Assembly (NCBI GenBank): GCA_005877535.1
Contig: VBOM01000244.1
Coordinates: 1 to 5,668 of the forward strand
Source of the DNA: Nitrospirota bacterium
Lineage (GTDB): Bacteria > Nitrospirota > Nitrospiria > Nitrospirales > Nitrospiraceae
Length of the DNA stretch: 5,668 nt
Reading direction: 5' to 3'
Of the stretch, positions 1 through 5,668 are shown in pieces; positions within the stretch are counted from its first letter, which is position 1, and every line of letters starts with the position of its first letter. The notes under the pieces are model-generated. The model was not told the origin of the DNA and did no database searches. It was given only the letters and a program-made list of their open reading frames with translations. Both the position numbers and the translations under genes were made by a program.

Positions 1-211
1 AATCGCACTCGCGCTTTTCTTCGAAATTTTTTCGTTGGGTATCGCTCATCATGTCATAGATCAGTGAGTGCGTCTCTTCCGTGGTCAGCGCGGGATGATC
101 GAGTTTCTTGAGGTCCCCGTTCACACGGATCATCGGTGGCTCGCCGGCGCTGATATGACAATCCGACGCGCCCTCCTTTGCCATGAAGGTCAGGAGCTTA
201 GAAATATCCAT
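1..211 (-). CDS. pilT: Type IV pilus retraction ATPase PilT, N-terminal part
   Basis: Partial gene: 70 codons read leftward from an ATG at 209-211 and the rest lies beyond the left edge. The product begins MDISKLLTFMAKEGASDCHI and continues with SAGEPPMIRVNGDLKKLDHP. The ASD-x-H-x-SAG-x-PPMIRV-x-GDLKKL pattern is the hallmark of the PilT/PilU N-terminal PAS-like domain. The Walker A and B motifs of the ATPase core are outside the window. PilT is a cytoplasmic hexameric ATPase that depolymerises type IV pili and powers twitching motility. The start is well supported: a GAGGGG ribosome-binding site (220-225, minus strand) sits 8 nt upstream. PilU is the main alternative, since both share this N-terminus, but the near-consensus sequence favours PilT. 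It shares orientation with bioF, 162 bp upstream, but the gap and a weak hairpin argue against close coupling. Confidence 0.86.
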   Translation of the reverse strand, partial: MDISKLLTFMAKEGASDCHISAGEPPMIRVNGDLKKLDHPALTTEETHSLIYDMMSDTQRKNFEEKRECD

Positions 212-314
212 GAAGAGGACCCCTCGGTTAGAAAGGATAGTGAGATGATGGCCTGTCGGACATCAAGGCTACTTGAACGCATAATGCCACAGGGTGACGA
301 GAAAGCAAGGAAAT

Positions 315-328
315 AGCCGGATGCGGCT
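315..328 (-). terminator. Weak candidate terminator hairpin downstream of bioF
   Basis: On the minus strand, about 46 nt after the bioF stop, AGCCG and CGGCT form a 5-bp stem with a 4-nt loop, followed by the T-rich stretch ATTTCCTTGCTTTC. The stem is short and the T tract is interrupted, so this is at best a weak intrinsic terminator. The rest of the 162-bp pilT-bioF gap shows no clear promoter to me apart from the pilT ribosome-binding site. Confidence 0.3.
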
Positions 329-373
329 GAGAAAATTCTTTGGTGGTTCAGTTTAGATAGGGGAGGGATTCGA

Positions 374-1558
374 TCAGATCAGCCCCACCGATTGCCCTGC
401 CCGTTGAAATGCGGTGAGAGCATGATCGATGTGGCTGGGGGTGTGCTCGGACGTCACCGTGACGCGGATGCGGCTGGTAGCGTCCGGAACGGTAGGAGGA
501 CGAATCGCCGGAGCATACACGCCTTCTGCGAACAGGTTTTCGGCAAATGTGAGTGCGGTTTCAGCATTGCCGACGAGGATTGGCATGATCGGACTGACGC
601 TGTGGGACAGGCTGAATCCCAATTGTGTTAATCCTGAGAACAACCGTTCGCGGTTGGCCCACAAGCGTGCACGTCGTTCCGGCTCTCGTTGCATTACTCG
701 TAACGCTGTCGCGACAGCAGCAGCCGAACTCGGTGGTGGTGCCGTGGTAAAGATGAAGGACCGGTTCGTACTCATAAGATAGCGGATTAATGTCGAGGGC
801 CCAGCGAGGTAGGCGCCACTGCTGCCGAAGGCTTTGCCTAAGGTTCCCATCTGAAACGGGATCTGTGTATCGAGGCCGAAATGTTCGGCCGTTCCTCGTC
901 CATGCGGTCCCATCACGCCCGTGCCGTGGGCATCATCGATATAGAGGTCGGCCTCATAGTCCTGGGCTAACCGACTGAGTTCGGGCAACGGCGCCAGGTC
1001 CCCGTCCATACTGAAGAGGCCGTCGGTCACAATCAGGGTGCGGCGCGCCCGGCGTCTCTTGGCCAGAAGGGACTGGAGGTGGCTGGTATCGTTGTGGCGA
1101 TAGATTCGAAAGTCGGCTGCGCTTAAACGGCAACCGTCAATTAGACTAGCATGGCACAGGCGATCAGCCAGGATCAATCCGCCTAGTCCGATCAGCGCAG
1201 GGATGGTCCCAATGTTGGCAAGGTAGCCGGAGCTAAAAGTCAGCGCGGCTTCGGTTCCCTTGAACTGTGCCAAGGCAGACTCTAGCTCTTGATGTGGTGG
1301 CAACGAGCCTGAGATTAACCGTGCGGCTCCTGCTCCGGCACCAAACCGTTGTGTCGCCTCGATGGCGGATTGAATCACTTCTGGGTGCATGGCCAGTCCC
1401 AAATAGTCGTTCGAGGCGAGCAGGAGGATATGGCGCCCTGCCATCTCAACCACCGGGCCGACGCCGGAATGGAGCGGAGTGAGGCGCCTGGTCAGATGTC
1501 GAGCAGCCAATTCGTTAAATCGCTTTTCAAACATGTGAACTGGCCCGACTTTAAACAT
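374..1558 (-). CDS. bioF: 8-amino-7-oxononanoate synthase (biotin synthesis)
   Basis: PLP enzyme of the alpha-oxoamine synthase family (fold type I). It condenses a pimeloyl thioester with L-alanine to give 8-amino-7-oxononanoate (KAPA), the first step of biotin ring assembly, in the cytoplasm. Visible in the 394 residues: the substrate loop LLASNDYLGL (46-55), H136 in DRLCHASLIDG, which stacks on PLP, SMDGDLAPL (183-191), D208 and H211 in IDDAHGTG, and the Schiff-base lysine K242 in GTLGKAFGSSG. Length is typical for BioF. The start is uncertain. ATG at 1558 gives an unusual 8-residue extension, while the second ATG at 1534 gives MFEKRFNELA, closer to how BioF proteins usually begin; neither has a good ribosome-binding site. 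Related KBL or serine palmitoyltransferase activities are possible by family, but the length and motifs fit BioF best. No other bio genes are in the window. It is divergent from the TPR gene. Confidence 0.9.
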   Translation of the reverse strand: MFKVGPVHMFEKRFNELAARHLTRRLTPLHSGVGPVVEMAGRHILLLASNDYLGLAMHPEVIQSAIEATQRFGAGAGAARLISGSLPPHQELESALAQFKGTEAALTFSSGYLANIGTIPALIGLGGLILADRLCHASLIDGCRLSAADFRIYRHNDTSHLQSLLAKRRRARRTLIVTDGLFSMDGDLAPLPELSRLAQDYEADLYIDDAHGTGVMGPHGRGTAEHFGLDTQIPFQMGTLGKAFGSSGAYLAGPSTLIRYLMSTNRSFIFTTAPPPSSAAAVATALRVMQREPERRARLWANRERLFSGLTQLGFSLSHSVSPIMPILVGNAETALTFAENLFAEGVYAPAIRPPTVPDATSRIRVTVTSEHTPSHIDHALTAFQRAGQSVGLI

Positions 1559-1601
1559 GGGAGAGAATGTGCTTTCTGAGTACCAACACGCAGCAGCCTC
1601 A

Positions 1602-1631
1602 TTGACAAAATCGTGACATCCTTAGTATAAG
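1602..1631 (+). promoter_or_regulatory. Candidate sigma-70 promoter for the TPR gene
   Basis: A perfect -35 TTGACA (1602-1607) is followed 18 bp later by TATAAG (1626-1631) as -10. An alternative -10 is TAGTAT (1623-1628) at 15 bp. Transcription would begin near 1638, leaving a leader of roughly 45 nt before the ATG at 1684. A start near 1638 would leave the upstream TTG at 1645 almost without a leader, which favours the downstream ATG. Found by eye only. Confidence 0.5.
1624..1629 (-). promoter_or_regulatory. Candidate -10 element for bioF
   Basis: Read on the minus strand this is TATACT, one mismatch from the TATAAT consensus. It lies about 65 bp upstream of the bioF ATG at 1558. No good -35 is present at 17-18 bp (TTCCTC, 1647-1652, is poor). 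It overlaps the plus-strand -10 of the TPR gene, so the two promoters would compete or act as a bidirectional unit. I see no clear BirA or BioR operator here. Confidence 0.3.
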
Positions 1632-1683
1632 GCGCGCACACAATTTGAGGAAACGGGTCCTGCCCTCTCCAACGAATCCATCC

Positions 1684-2490
1684 ATGACCTACCGTATCAA
1701 AGTCCCGGCGAAAACTCTTCCGATCGATGAAGCCCACATGTTGAGCTGGCTTGATCATACGCTGCATAGTTCACAGGATTATCGACGCCCCTTGCTGGTC
1801 GGTCTGGGAGTGTTGGTGCTTGCGGCTGCGGTCGTCGGAGGGGTGTTTTATGTTGACCGCCAGGCTGCGCAGCAAGCACAAGACCTTGAACGTGAGGCAA
1901 TGCGCTTCTTGACTGCTCCTTCAACAAACGATCCACAAAAGGCTGATCACGCGCTCAAGGAAGCGATCGCGAAGTATCGGCAAATTGTCGATCAATATCC
2001 ACGAACCGCCACGGCACCACTTGCCTTGTATCATTTGGGAAATACTTTGGTCCAGGTTAATGAACTGAGCGCGGCTATTGAGGCCTATCAGCGATTTCTT
2101 ACATTATACAGTTCTAATCCCTCAATGGCTGGGTTGGTACAACAGCGTTTGGCCTATGTGTACTTGCACAAGGGAGACCGGGACCATGCAATGAAGGCGC
2201 TCACCGGTATCCTGGAGACCCCCGGTACTTTGAACCGGGATCAGGCGTTATTTGAATTGGCACGGCTGGAAGAATCCCAATCGCATCCTGAGGGGGCCTT
2301 GGCTCGCTATCAGGAACTGATAAAGACCTATCCGAACTCTCCCTTCACCAGCGAAGCAACGATTCGGACCAAGATCATGGATGTCAAGAAATCGCAGGAA
2401 TCAACCCCTGCCTCGACATCACCGGCTCCGGCCATTGCTGCGCCACAGAAGAGTCCTCCAGCTCCTCTTTCCTCAGCAGGCAAGAAATAA
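1684..2490 (+). CDS. Membrane-anchored tetratricopeptide repeat protein, YfgM-like
   Basis: A 268-residue protein with a short cytoplasmic N-terminus (1-36), one transmembrane helix (about 37-57, LLVGLGVLVLAAAVVGGVFY) and an exported part. The latter has helical TPR-like repeats: a half repeat near 88-107 ending QYPRTA, then about 111-144 (LYHLGNTL, AIEAYQRFL), 150-180 (RLAYVYLHKGD) and 186-220 (LFELARLEE, ALARYQELIKTYPNSP). Residues 239-268 are a Pro/Ala/Ser-rich, probably disordered tail. The topology resembles YfgM/TPR_21 proteins, which sit at the Sec translocon with periplasmic chaperones, and also tol-pal-associated TPR proteins; the exact role cannot be read from sequence. The ATG at 1684 is chosen because the product starts MTYRIKVPAK. 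An in-frame TTG at 1645 would add 13 residues. Neither start has a clear Shine-Dalgarno; GAGG at 1647-1650 is too far from the ATG. No partner gene follows on the same strand. Confidence 0.8.
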   Translation: MTYRIKVPAKTLPIDEAHMLSWLDHTLHSSQDYRRPLLVGLGVLVLAAAVVGGVFYVDRQAAQQAQDLEREAMRFLTAPSTNDPQKADHALKEAIAKYRQIVDQYPRTATAPLALYHLGNTLVQVNELSAAIEAYQRFLTLYSSNPSMAGLVQQRLAYVYLHKGDRDHAMKALTGILETPGTLNRDQALFELARLEESQSHPEGALARYQELIKTYPNSPFTSEATIRTKIMDVKKSQESTPASTSPAPAIAAPQKSPPAPLSSAGKK

Positions 2491-2496
2491 TCCTAG

Positions 2497-2738
2497 CAGG
2501 ATGCTGAAATAGTCCGCCAGCATCGTTCTCGCTGTCCTCTGAGGTTCAACGTACCGAAGCGTACGCCGCGCTTCTTCGCTTGCTGCGGTCTCGCCCGGGA
2601 ACGGCGCGACTTGGCGCGCCGGGGTGGGCGGGTGAGAAGTCCGGCCTTTTTGAGCATCCTGAAGGAGTGTACTCCTACTGTGCCACAAGTGCGGACTATC
2701 GAAGGTCTCGCGTGCCAACATAGTTTTTCAAAAGCCTA
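2497..2738. repeat. MITE-like structured intergenic repeat flanked by CTAG
   Basis: This fills most of the 324-bp gene-free stretch after the TPR gene. The left end CAGGATGCT (2497-2505) recurs exactly inverted at 2653-2661, and the similarity runs on imperfectly (about 16 of 19 positions from 2498). A weaker inverted match to the left end is at the far right (2723-2738, about 10 of 16). With those outer ends, CTAG lies directly outside both sides (2493-2496 and 2739-2742), as a 4-bp target duplication would. Internal pairs include CGTAC/GTACG (2550-2554, 2561-2565), GGCGCG/CGCGCC (2603-2608, 2615-2620), AGGAGT/ACTCCT (2663-2668, 2671-2676) and ATAGTCCGC/GCGGACTAT (2509-2517, 2691-2699). I recall similar multi-copy sequences between genes in Nitrospira genomes, but have not checked. 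It encodes no transposase. Confidence 0.55.
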
Positions 2739-2759
2739 CTAGGCGCTCAGGTTTGCCGG

Positions 2760-2795
2760 TATCCCGGCTCTCGGATTGGTCTGTCCTGCGGGATA
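2760..2795. repeat. Inverted repeat between the MITE-like element and the transglycosylase gene
   Basis: TATCCCG (2760-2766) and CGGGATA (2789-2795) form a perfect 7-bp inverted repeat with a 22-nt loop, 20 bp past the 3' end of the minus-strand transglycosylase gene. It could help end that transcript, but no T tract follows the stem on the minus strand, so it is not a standard intrinsic terminator. Confidence 0.3.
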
Positions 2796-2814
2796 GGCGA
2801 AAGGAGAATCGAGC

Positions 2815-4170
2815 CTAGCGGCTGATAACGAGAAAGTCGCCCGGTCGAATCGTCGGGCTGGAGAGGCTATTCTTGGTCTTGAGCGTCTTGAGCGGGATGC
2901 GAAACCGTTTTGACACTTTTCCCAGCGTGTCTCCTATGCGGACCCTATACCAACGAGAGGGCCCGACGGTAACAAACTGAGCCTTTGCCGGAAGCTGAGG
3001 GAACTTGTAGGTCGGGATACGGTCAAGCAGTTGTTCCACTTTCGCTTTCGTTCCTACCGGAACCTTCAGGTGGTAGGTCTCATCGCCGGGGGGTGTCGCG
3101 TCTCGCCGCAGCTCAGGATTTAAGAGCCGGAGCTCTTCATAGGGAATGCCTGTGGCATTGGCGATCGCGCGGAAATGGACGGGGCGTGTGATGATCGCTT
3201 CATCAAATTGATGCGGTTCGGCAGATTCCTGAGTGAAGCCGTATCGATCGGGGTTCCTTGCGATAATGGTGGCTGCCATAAATCGCGGCACGTACTCCTT
3301 CGTCTCACGCCGAATCAATCGTGTCTTTGAAATCTCGGAAAAACTTTCGGCCCGGGCCTTCTGGAGGGCTCGCATCACCTTGCCTTCTCCGGCATTGTAG
3401 GCAGCCATCGCGAGCGGCCAGGCACCGAAGAGGTCGTAGAGATCGCGGAGGTAGCGTGCCGCAGCAACCGTTGACTTGATGGGATCCCGACGTTCATCAA
3501 CGTACTTGTCAACGCGAAGTCCATAGACCTTGGCCGTCCCCTTCATGAACTGCCAGGGGCCCGTAGCTTTGGCTCGTGAGTACGCATAGGGGTTGAATCC
3601 GCTTTCCACCAGGGAGAGGTAGACCAGATCGCTAGGGAGGTGAAACTCTGTGAAGATTGTCTCGACAAGGGGCCGATAGCGGCTGAGTCGGAAGAGCCAC
3701 TGTTCGAAGCGACCGTGGATAGCTGTATTGAAGTAGCGAATGTGGGCCTGGACCGAGGAGTCCATGACAATTGGAACATTGTAGCTCGCATATTCCGTCT
3801 GATCTGCGGCATTTCGGGAAGGATCTTGTGTCTGGGTTAGTTCAGCCGGAGGATTCAAGGCGTCTGAAAACCGCGCTGTCGCTGGTGAATTTCCCGCCGG
3901 GTTTAGTTGTAAGAGGTCTTCAGCCCTCGGAACACTGCTAGTCGTTGCTGGGGGGGGGCTGGTGGCATCCGGTGGCGGTCCTTCGGTGTCGAGCGGGACA
4001 AGATTTTCGTCCGGGTCGTCCTCCGCCGCTACGTTCTCGTCCACAAGCGTAGATTGGTTAGCTGTAGCGGGCTCGGAAGGAGTTGCAGCCTGCACTACCA
4101 TAATAGAGGCAGAGGAGAAGCTCAACCACATTCCGAGGGGGATCAAAAGGCTACAACAGCATGAAAACAC
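2815..4170 (-). CDS. mltD: Membrane-bound lytic murein transglycosylase D (SLT + LysM)
   Basis: A 451-residue exported enzyme that cleaves the MurNAc-GlcNAc bond of peptidoglycan to give 1,6-anhydro products. A hydrophobic signal segment (about 7-27) ends in VVQA-A, a likely signal peptidase I site; no lipobox is seen, unlike E. coli MltD. Residues 30-135 are a Pro-, Ser- and acid-rich linker. The SLT catalytic domain spans about 165-275: catalytic E189 in SLVESGFNPYAYS, GPWQFM (204-209) and MAAYNAGEG (255-263), followed by the MltD-type segment ETKEYVPRFMAA (289-300). A degenerate LysM-like stretch lies at about 328-375. A clear LysM peptidoglycan-binding domain ends the protein (407-450: WYRVRIGDTL, LKTKNSL, IRPGDFLVIS). 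The start used is GTG at 4170, just after an in-frame TAG, with no ribosome-binding site and no basic residue before the hydrophobic core; the true 5' end is doubtful. A C9 run interrupts the linker. Confidence 0.85.
   Translation of the reverse strand: MFSCCCSLLIPLGMWLSFSSASIMVVQAATPSEPATANQSTLVDENVAAEDDPDENLVPLDTEGPPPDATSPPPATTSSVPRAEDLLQLNPAGNSPATARFSDALNPPAELTQTQDPSRNAADQTEYASYNVPIVMDSSVQAHIRYFNTAIHGRFEQWLFRLSRYRPLVETIFTEFHLPSDLVYLSLVESGFNPYAYSRAKATGPWQFMKGTAKVYGLRVDKYVDERRDPIKSTVAAARYLRDLYDLFGAWPLAMAAYNAGEGKVMRALQKARAESFSEISKTRLIRRETKEYVPRFMAATIIARNPDRYGFTQESAEPHQFDEAIITRPVHFRAIANATGIPYEELRLLNPELRRDATPPGDETYHLKVPVGTKAKVEQLLDRIPTYKFPQLPAKAQFVTVGPSRWYRVRIGDTLGKVSKRFRIPLKTLKTKNSLSSPTIRPGDFLVISR
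3950..3958. repeat. Homopolymer tract G9 (C9 on the mltD coding strand)
   Basis: Nine consecutive G on the plus strand encode part of the Ser-Pro-Pro-Pro run (residues 71-74) in the linker of the transglycosylase. Runs of this length slip readily during replication and sequencing. The window version keeps the frame open. Confidence 0.9.
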
Positions 4171-4193
4171 GGGTGTCTACACGGTTCTTCGCC

Positions 4194-4223
4194 TTGACAG
4201 CTTTTGGGAGGCAATGGTATCGT
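4194..4223 (+). promoter_or_regulatory. Candidate promoter for the aminotransferase-serA operon
   Basis: A perfect -35 TTGACA (4194-4199) and, 18 bp on, TATCGT (4218-4223) preceded by TGG (4215-4217), which makes an extended -10 (TGn). The start of transcription would be near 4230, giving a leader of about 47 nt to the ATG at 4277. The element lies in the 106-bp gap between the divergent transglycosylase and aminotransferase genes. Confidence 0.5.
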
Positions 4224-4262
4224 CCCACCTTCCCGCGTAAGATTTTTCACGTTTCATCCGGT

Positions 4263-4268
4263 AGGAGG
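4263..4268 (+). promoter_or_regulatory. Strong ribosome-binding site of the aminotransferase gene
   Basis: AGGAGG, a full Shine-Dalgarno core, with 8 nt to the ATG at 4277. It fixes the start of the aminotransferase and is the strongest translation signal in the window. Confidence 0.85.
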
Positions 4269-4276
4269 ATCAGTCG

Positions 4277-5416
4277 ATGTTGAAGCGCTATTTGCTGGCT
4301 CCCGGCCCGACCCCTGTGCCTCCTGAAGTGCTGCTGGCCATGGCGCGACCCATGTTCCATCATCGTGCCCCCGAGTTCGATAAGGTGTTCGCGGAGGTCC
4401 GTGATGGACTCAAGTGGCTGTTCCAAACAAAAAACAACGTGCTCATGCTGGCGGCTTCTGGAACCGGAGGCATGGAAGGTTCAGTGTCTAACTTTCTCTC
4501 TCCCGGCGACAAGGCCCTCACCATTAATGGAGGGAAGTTTGGGGAACGATGGACCAAGCTCTGTAAGACGTTCGGCGCCGAGGTGACCGAAATTAAGGTC
4601 GAATGGGGACGAGCCGTCGATCCCCGAGCGGTGGCCGATGCGTTGAAAAAGGATCCGGGAATCAAAGCGGTGTACGTGCAAGCGAGTGAAACCTCCACCG
4701 GTGTGGCACACGACATCAAGGCTCTTGCGGAGATCGTGAAACCCTATGGCGAGACCATTCTTGTGGTGGATGCCATTACTGCCCTCGGAGTGTTCGACAT
4801 CAAGACCGATGAGTGGGGGATCGATGTCGTGATTACTGGGTCGCAAAAGGCGCTGATGCTTCCGCCGGGCCTTGCATTTGTGAGCGTGAGCGATAAAGCT
4901 TGGCAGTTGGCAGAGAAGGCGAAGAACACGGCGTTCTATTTCAACTTCAAGAAAGAGCATGAGAATCAGCAGAAGAATCAAACTGCCTATACACCGGCCG
5001 TGTCTCTCATTGTCGGCTTGCAGGAAGTGCTAAGGATGATGAAGGCGGAGGGGCTTGAGGGGGTGTTCTGCCGCCAAGCCACGCTCGCGAAAGCCATGCG
5101 TGAAGGGGTGCAAGGTGCCGGGCTGTCCCTGTTTCCCAAAGAGTCGCCGAGCGATGCTCTTACCGCTATTTCAGCGCCGGAAGGCATGGACGGACAGGCC
5201 ATCTACAAGAACCTGCGTGTCCAATACGGCATGACGGCGGCCGGTGGGCAGGACCATTTGAAGGGGAAGATCTTCCGACTCTCTCACATGGGTTACATGG
5301 ACCGCTTCGATATCATCATGGCGGTGGCAGCCGTTGAAATGGTACTCAAAGGGCTGGGGCATCCCGTAAAACTTGGAAGCGGTGTCGCAAAGGCGCAAGA
5401 AGTTCTCATGGCGTAG
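4277..5416 (+). CDS. Class V PLP aminotransferase (alanine/serine-glyoxylate type; possible phosphoserine aminotransferase)
   Basis: A complete 379-residue fold type I aminotransferase of class V. The N-terminus LLAPGPTPVPPEVLLAM (6-22) is typical of the AGXT/PucG group. SGTGGMEGSV (61-70) is the PLP phosphate-binding turn, D165 in VVDAITALG contacts the pyridine nitrogen, and K191 in TGSQKALMLPPGLAF is the Schiff-base lysine. R334 in FRLSHMGYMD (333-342) probably binds the substrate carboxylate. Family members transfer the amino group of alanine, serine or aspartate to glyoxylate or another oxoacid. Here serA follows 38 bp downstream on the same strand with no terminator between. That linkage suggests it supplies the second step of serine synthesis, turning 3-phosphohydroxypyruvate into phosphoserine in place of SerC; broad-specificity enzymes of this group have been reported to do this in methanogens. 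Glyoxylate or C1 metabolism is the alternative. Substrate preference cannot be settled from sequence. Confidence 0.88.
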   Translation: MLKRYLLAPGPTPVPPEVLLAMARPMFHHRAPEFDKVFAEVRDGLKWLFQTKNNVLMLAASGTGGMEGSVSNFLSPGDKALTINGGKFGERWTKLCKTFGAEVTEIKVEWGRAVDPRAVADALKKDPGIKAVYVQASETSTGVAHDIKALAEIVKPYGETILVVDAITALGVFDIKTDEWGIDVVITGSQKALMLPPGLAFVSVSDKAWQLAEKAKNTAFYFNFKKEHENQQKNQTAYTPAVSLIVGLQEVLRMMKAEGLEGVFCRQATLAKAMREGVQGAGLSLFPKESPSDALTAISAPEGMDGQAIYKNLRVQYGMTAAGGQDHLKGKIFRLSHMGYMDRFDIIMAVAAVEMVLKGLGHPVKLGSGVAKAQEVLMA

Positions 5417-5454
5417 GGGTTACGTCTCGAAATTCTTACGATAGGGCAGTCACA

Positions 5455-5668
5455 ATGGGCATGAAAATTCTCATTAGCGATAGCTTGTCGAAGCAGGGCG
5501 TGGAGCTGTTGGAAAAGGCTGGATTCACTGTGGTCGTGAAATCCAAGATGCAGAAGGAAGAGTTGTTCAAGGAGATCAAGGACGCCGATGGACTGATCGT
5601 GCGGTCCGGGACGAAAGTCACGGCGGAGTTGATCGCGGCGGCCGAGCGCTTGAAAGTTGTGGGGCGGG
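5455..5668 (+). CDS. serA: D-3-phosphoglycerate dehydrogenase, N-terminal part
   Basis: Partial gene, 71 codons before the right edge. The product starts MGMKILISDSLSKQGVELLE and contains DADGLIVRSGTKVTAELI (43-60), the N-terminal signature of SerA in the 2-hydroxyacid dehydrogenase family. The NAD-binding Rossmann domain and any ACT domain lie outside. SerA oxidises 3-phosphoglycerate to 3-phosphohydroxypyruvate, the committed step of serine synthesis. The ATG at 5455 is preferred over the in-frame ATG at 5461 because AGGG (5443-5446) lies 8 nt upstream of it. The 38-bp gap after the aminotransferase holds no visible terminator or promoter, so the two genes are probably co-transcribed. Confidence 0.9.
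   Translation, partial: MGMKILISDSLSKQGVELLEKAGFTVVVKSKMQKEELFKEIKDADGLIVRSGTKVTAELIAAAERLKVVGR

Noticed and set aside
274..292. Possible sigma-54 type motif (TGGCAT...) upstream of pilT on the minus strand
   Set aside because: The spacing between the GG and GC dinucleotides is wrong for a -24/-12 promoter.
68..316. 82-residue plus-strand ORF at the left edge
   Set aside because: Its first half is antisense to pilT, whose protein signature is unmistakable. No family features and no convincing start signal.
1492..1767. 91-residue minus-strand ORF spanning the bioF-TPR promoter region
   Set aside because: Overlaps the ends of both well-supported genes and the promoter region; it has no recognisable domain.
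2613..2620. GGCGCGCC perfect palindrome
   Set aside because: Expected in GC-rich repeat sequence and part of the internal hairpin; not taken as a protein-binding site on its own.
2473..2721. 82-residue minus-strand ORF (MLARETFDSPHLW...) across the intergenic repeat
   Set aside because: It lies almost wholly inside the structured repeat, has no ribosome-binding site, and its Arg/Pro/Ala-rich composition is what GC-rich repeats give when translated. Such ORFs may be annotated as hypothetical proteins, but I see no sign of real coding.
2734..2744. GCCTA-C-TAGGC inverted repeat as a terminator for mltD
   Set aside because: A one-base loop is not physically possible; realistic pairing leaves only 3 bp. 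It is better explained as the right end of the repeat plus its CTAG flank.
3962..4240. 92-residue plus-strand ORF antisense to the 5' end of mltD
   Set aside because: Low-complexity Ser/Gly-rich shadow of the Pro/Ser-rich linker on the other strand.
4481..4981. 166-residue minus-strand ORF inside the aminotransferase gene
   Set aside because: Antisense to a complete gene with catalytic motifs; a long shadow ORF is expected in GC-rich DNA.

Overview
This is a GC-rich chromosomal window that looks like ordinary bacterial housekeeping sequence, with one intergenic repeat that stands out. The gene families and the style of the intergenic repeat suggest a Nitrospira-like (Nitrospirota) bacterium. 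That assignment rests on memory of similar sequences, not on a search. No rRNA, tRNA, CRISPR array or complete transposon is visible.

Layout, left to right. The minus strand first carries the N-terminal 70 codons of pilT, the type IV pilus retraction ATPase, cut by the window edge. Next comes bioF on the minus strand (8-amino-7-oxononanoate synthase, biotin synthesis). Divergent from bioF, on the plus strand, is a gene for a membrane-anchored TPR protein with YfgM-like topology. The two are separated by a short region with overlapping, oppositely oriented -10 elements. After the TPR gene there is about 324 bp without a gene. Most of it is a MITE-like structured repeat with imperfect inverted ends and flanking CTAG copies. 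A MltD-type lytic transglycosylase (signal peptide, SLT domain, C-terminal LysM) follows on the minus strand. Divergent from it is a plus-strand pair that looks like an operon: a class V PLP aminotransferase and serA, the latter cut by the right edge.

Functionally, the aminotransferase-serA pair suggests serine biosynthesis, with the aminotransferase possibly standing in for SerC. The TPR protein and the transglycosylase are cell-envelope proteins, and pilT serves surface motility. The most interesting points are the repeat (2497-2738), a C9 homopolymer in the transglycosylase gene where a one-base slip in either direction creates an early stop, and an odd 5' end on the same gene. I found no convincing evidence of a new defence or mobile system.
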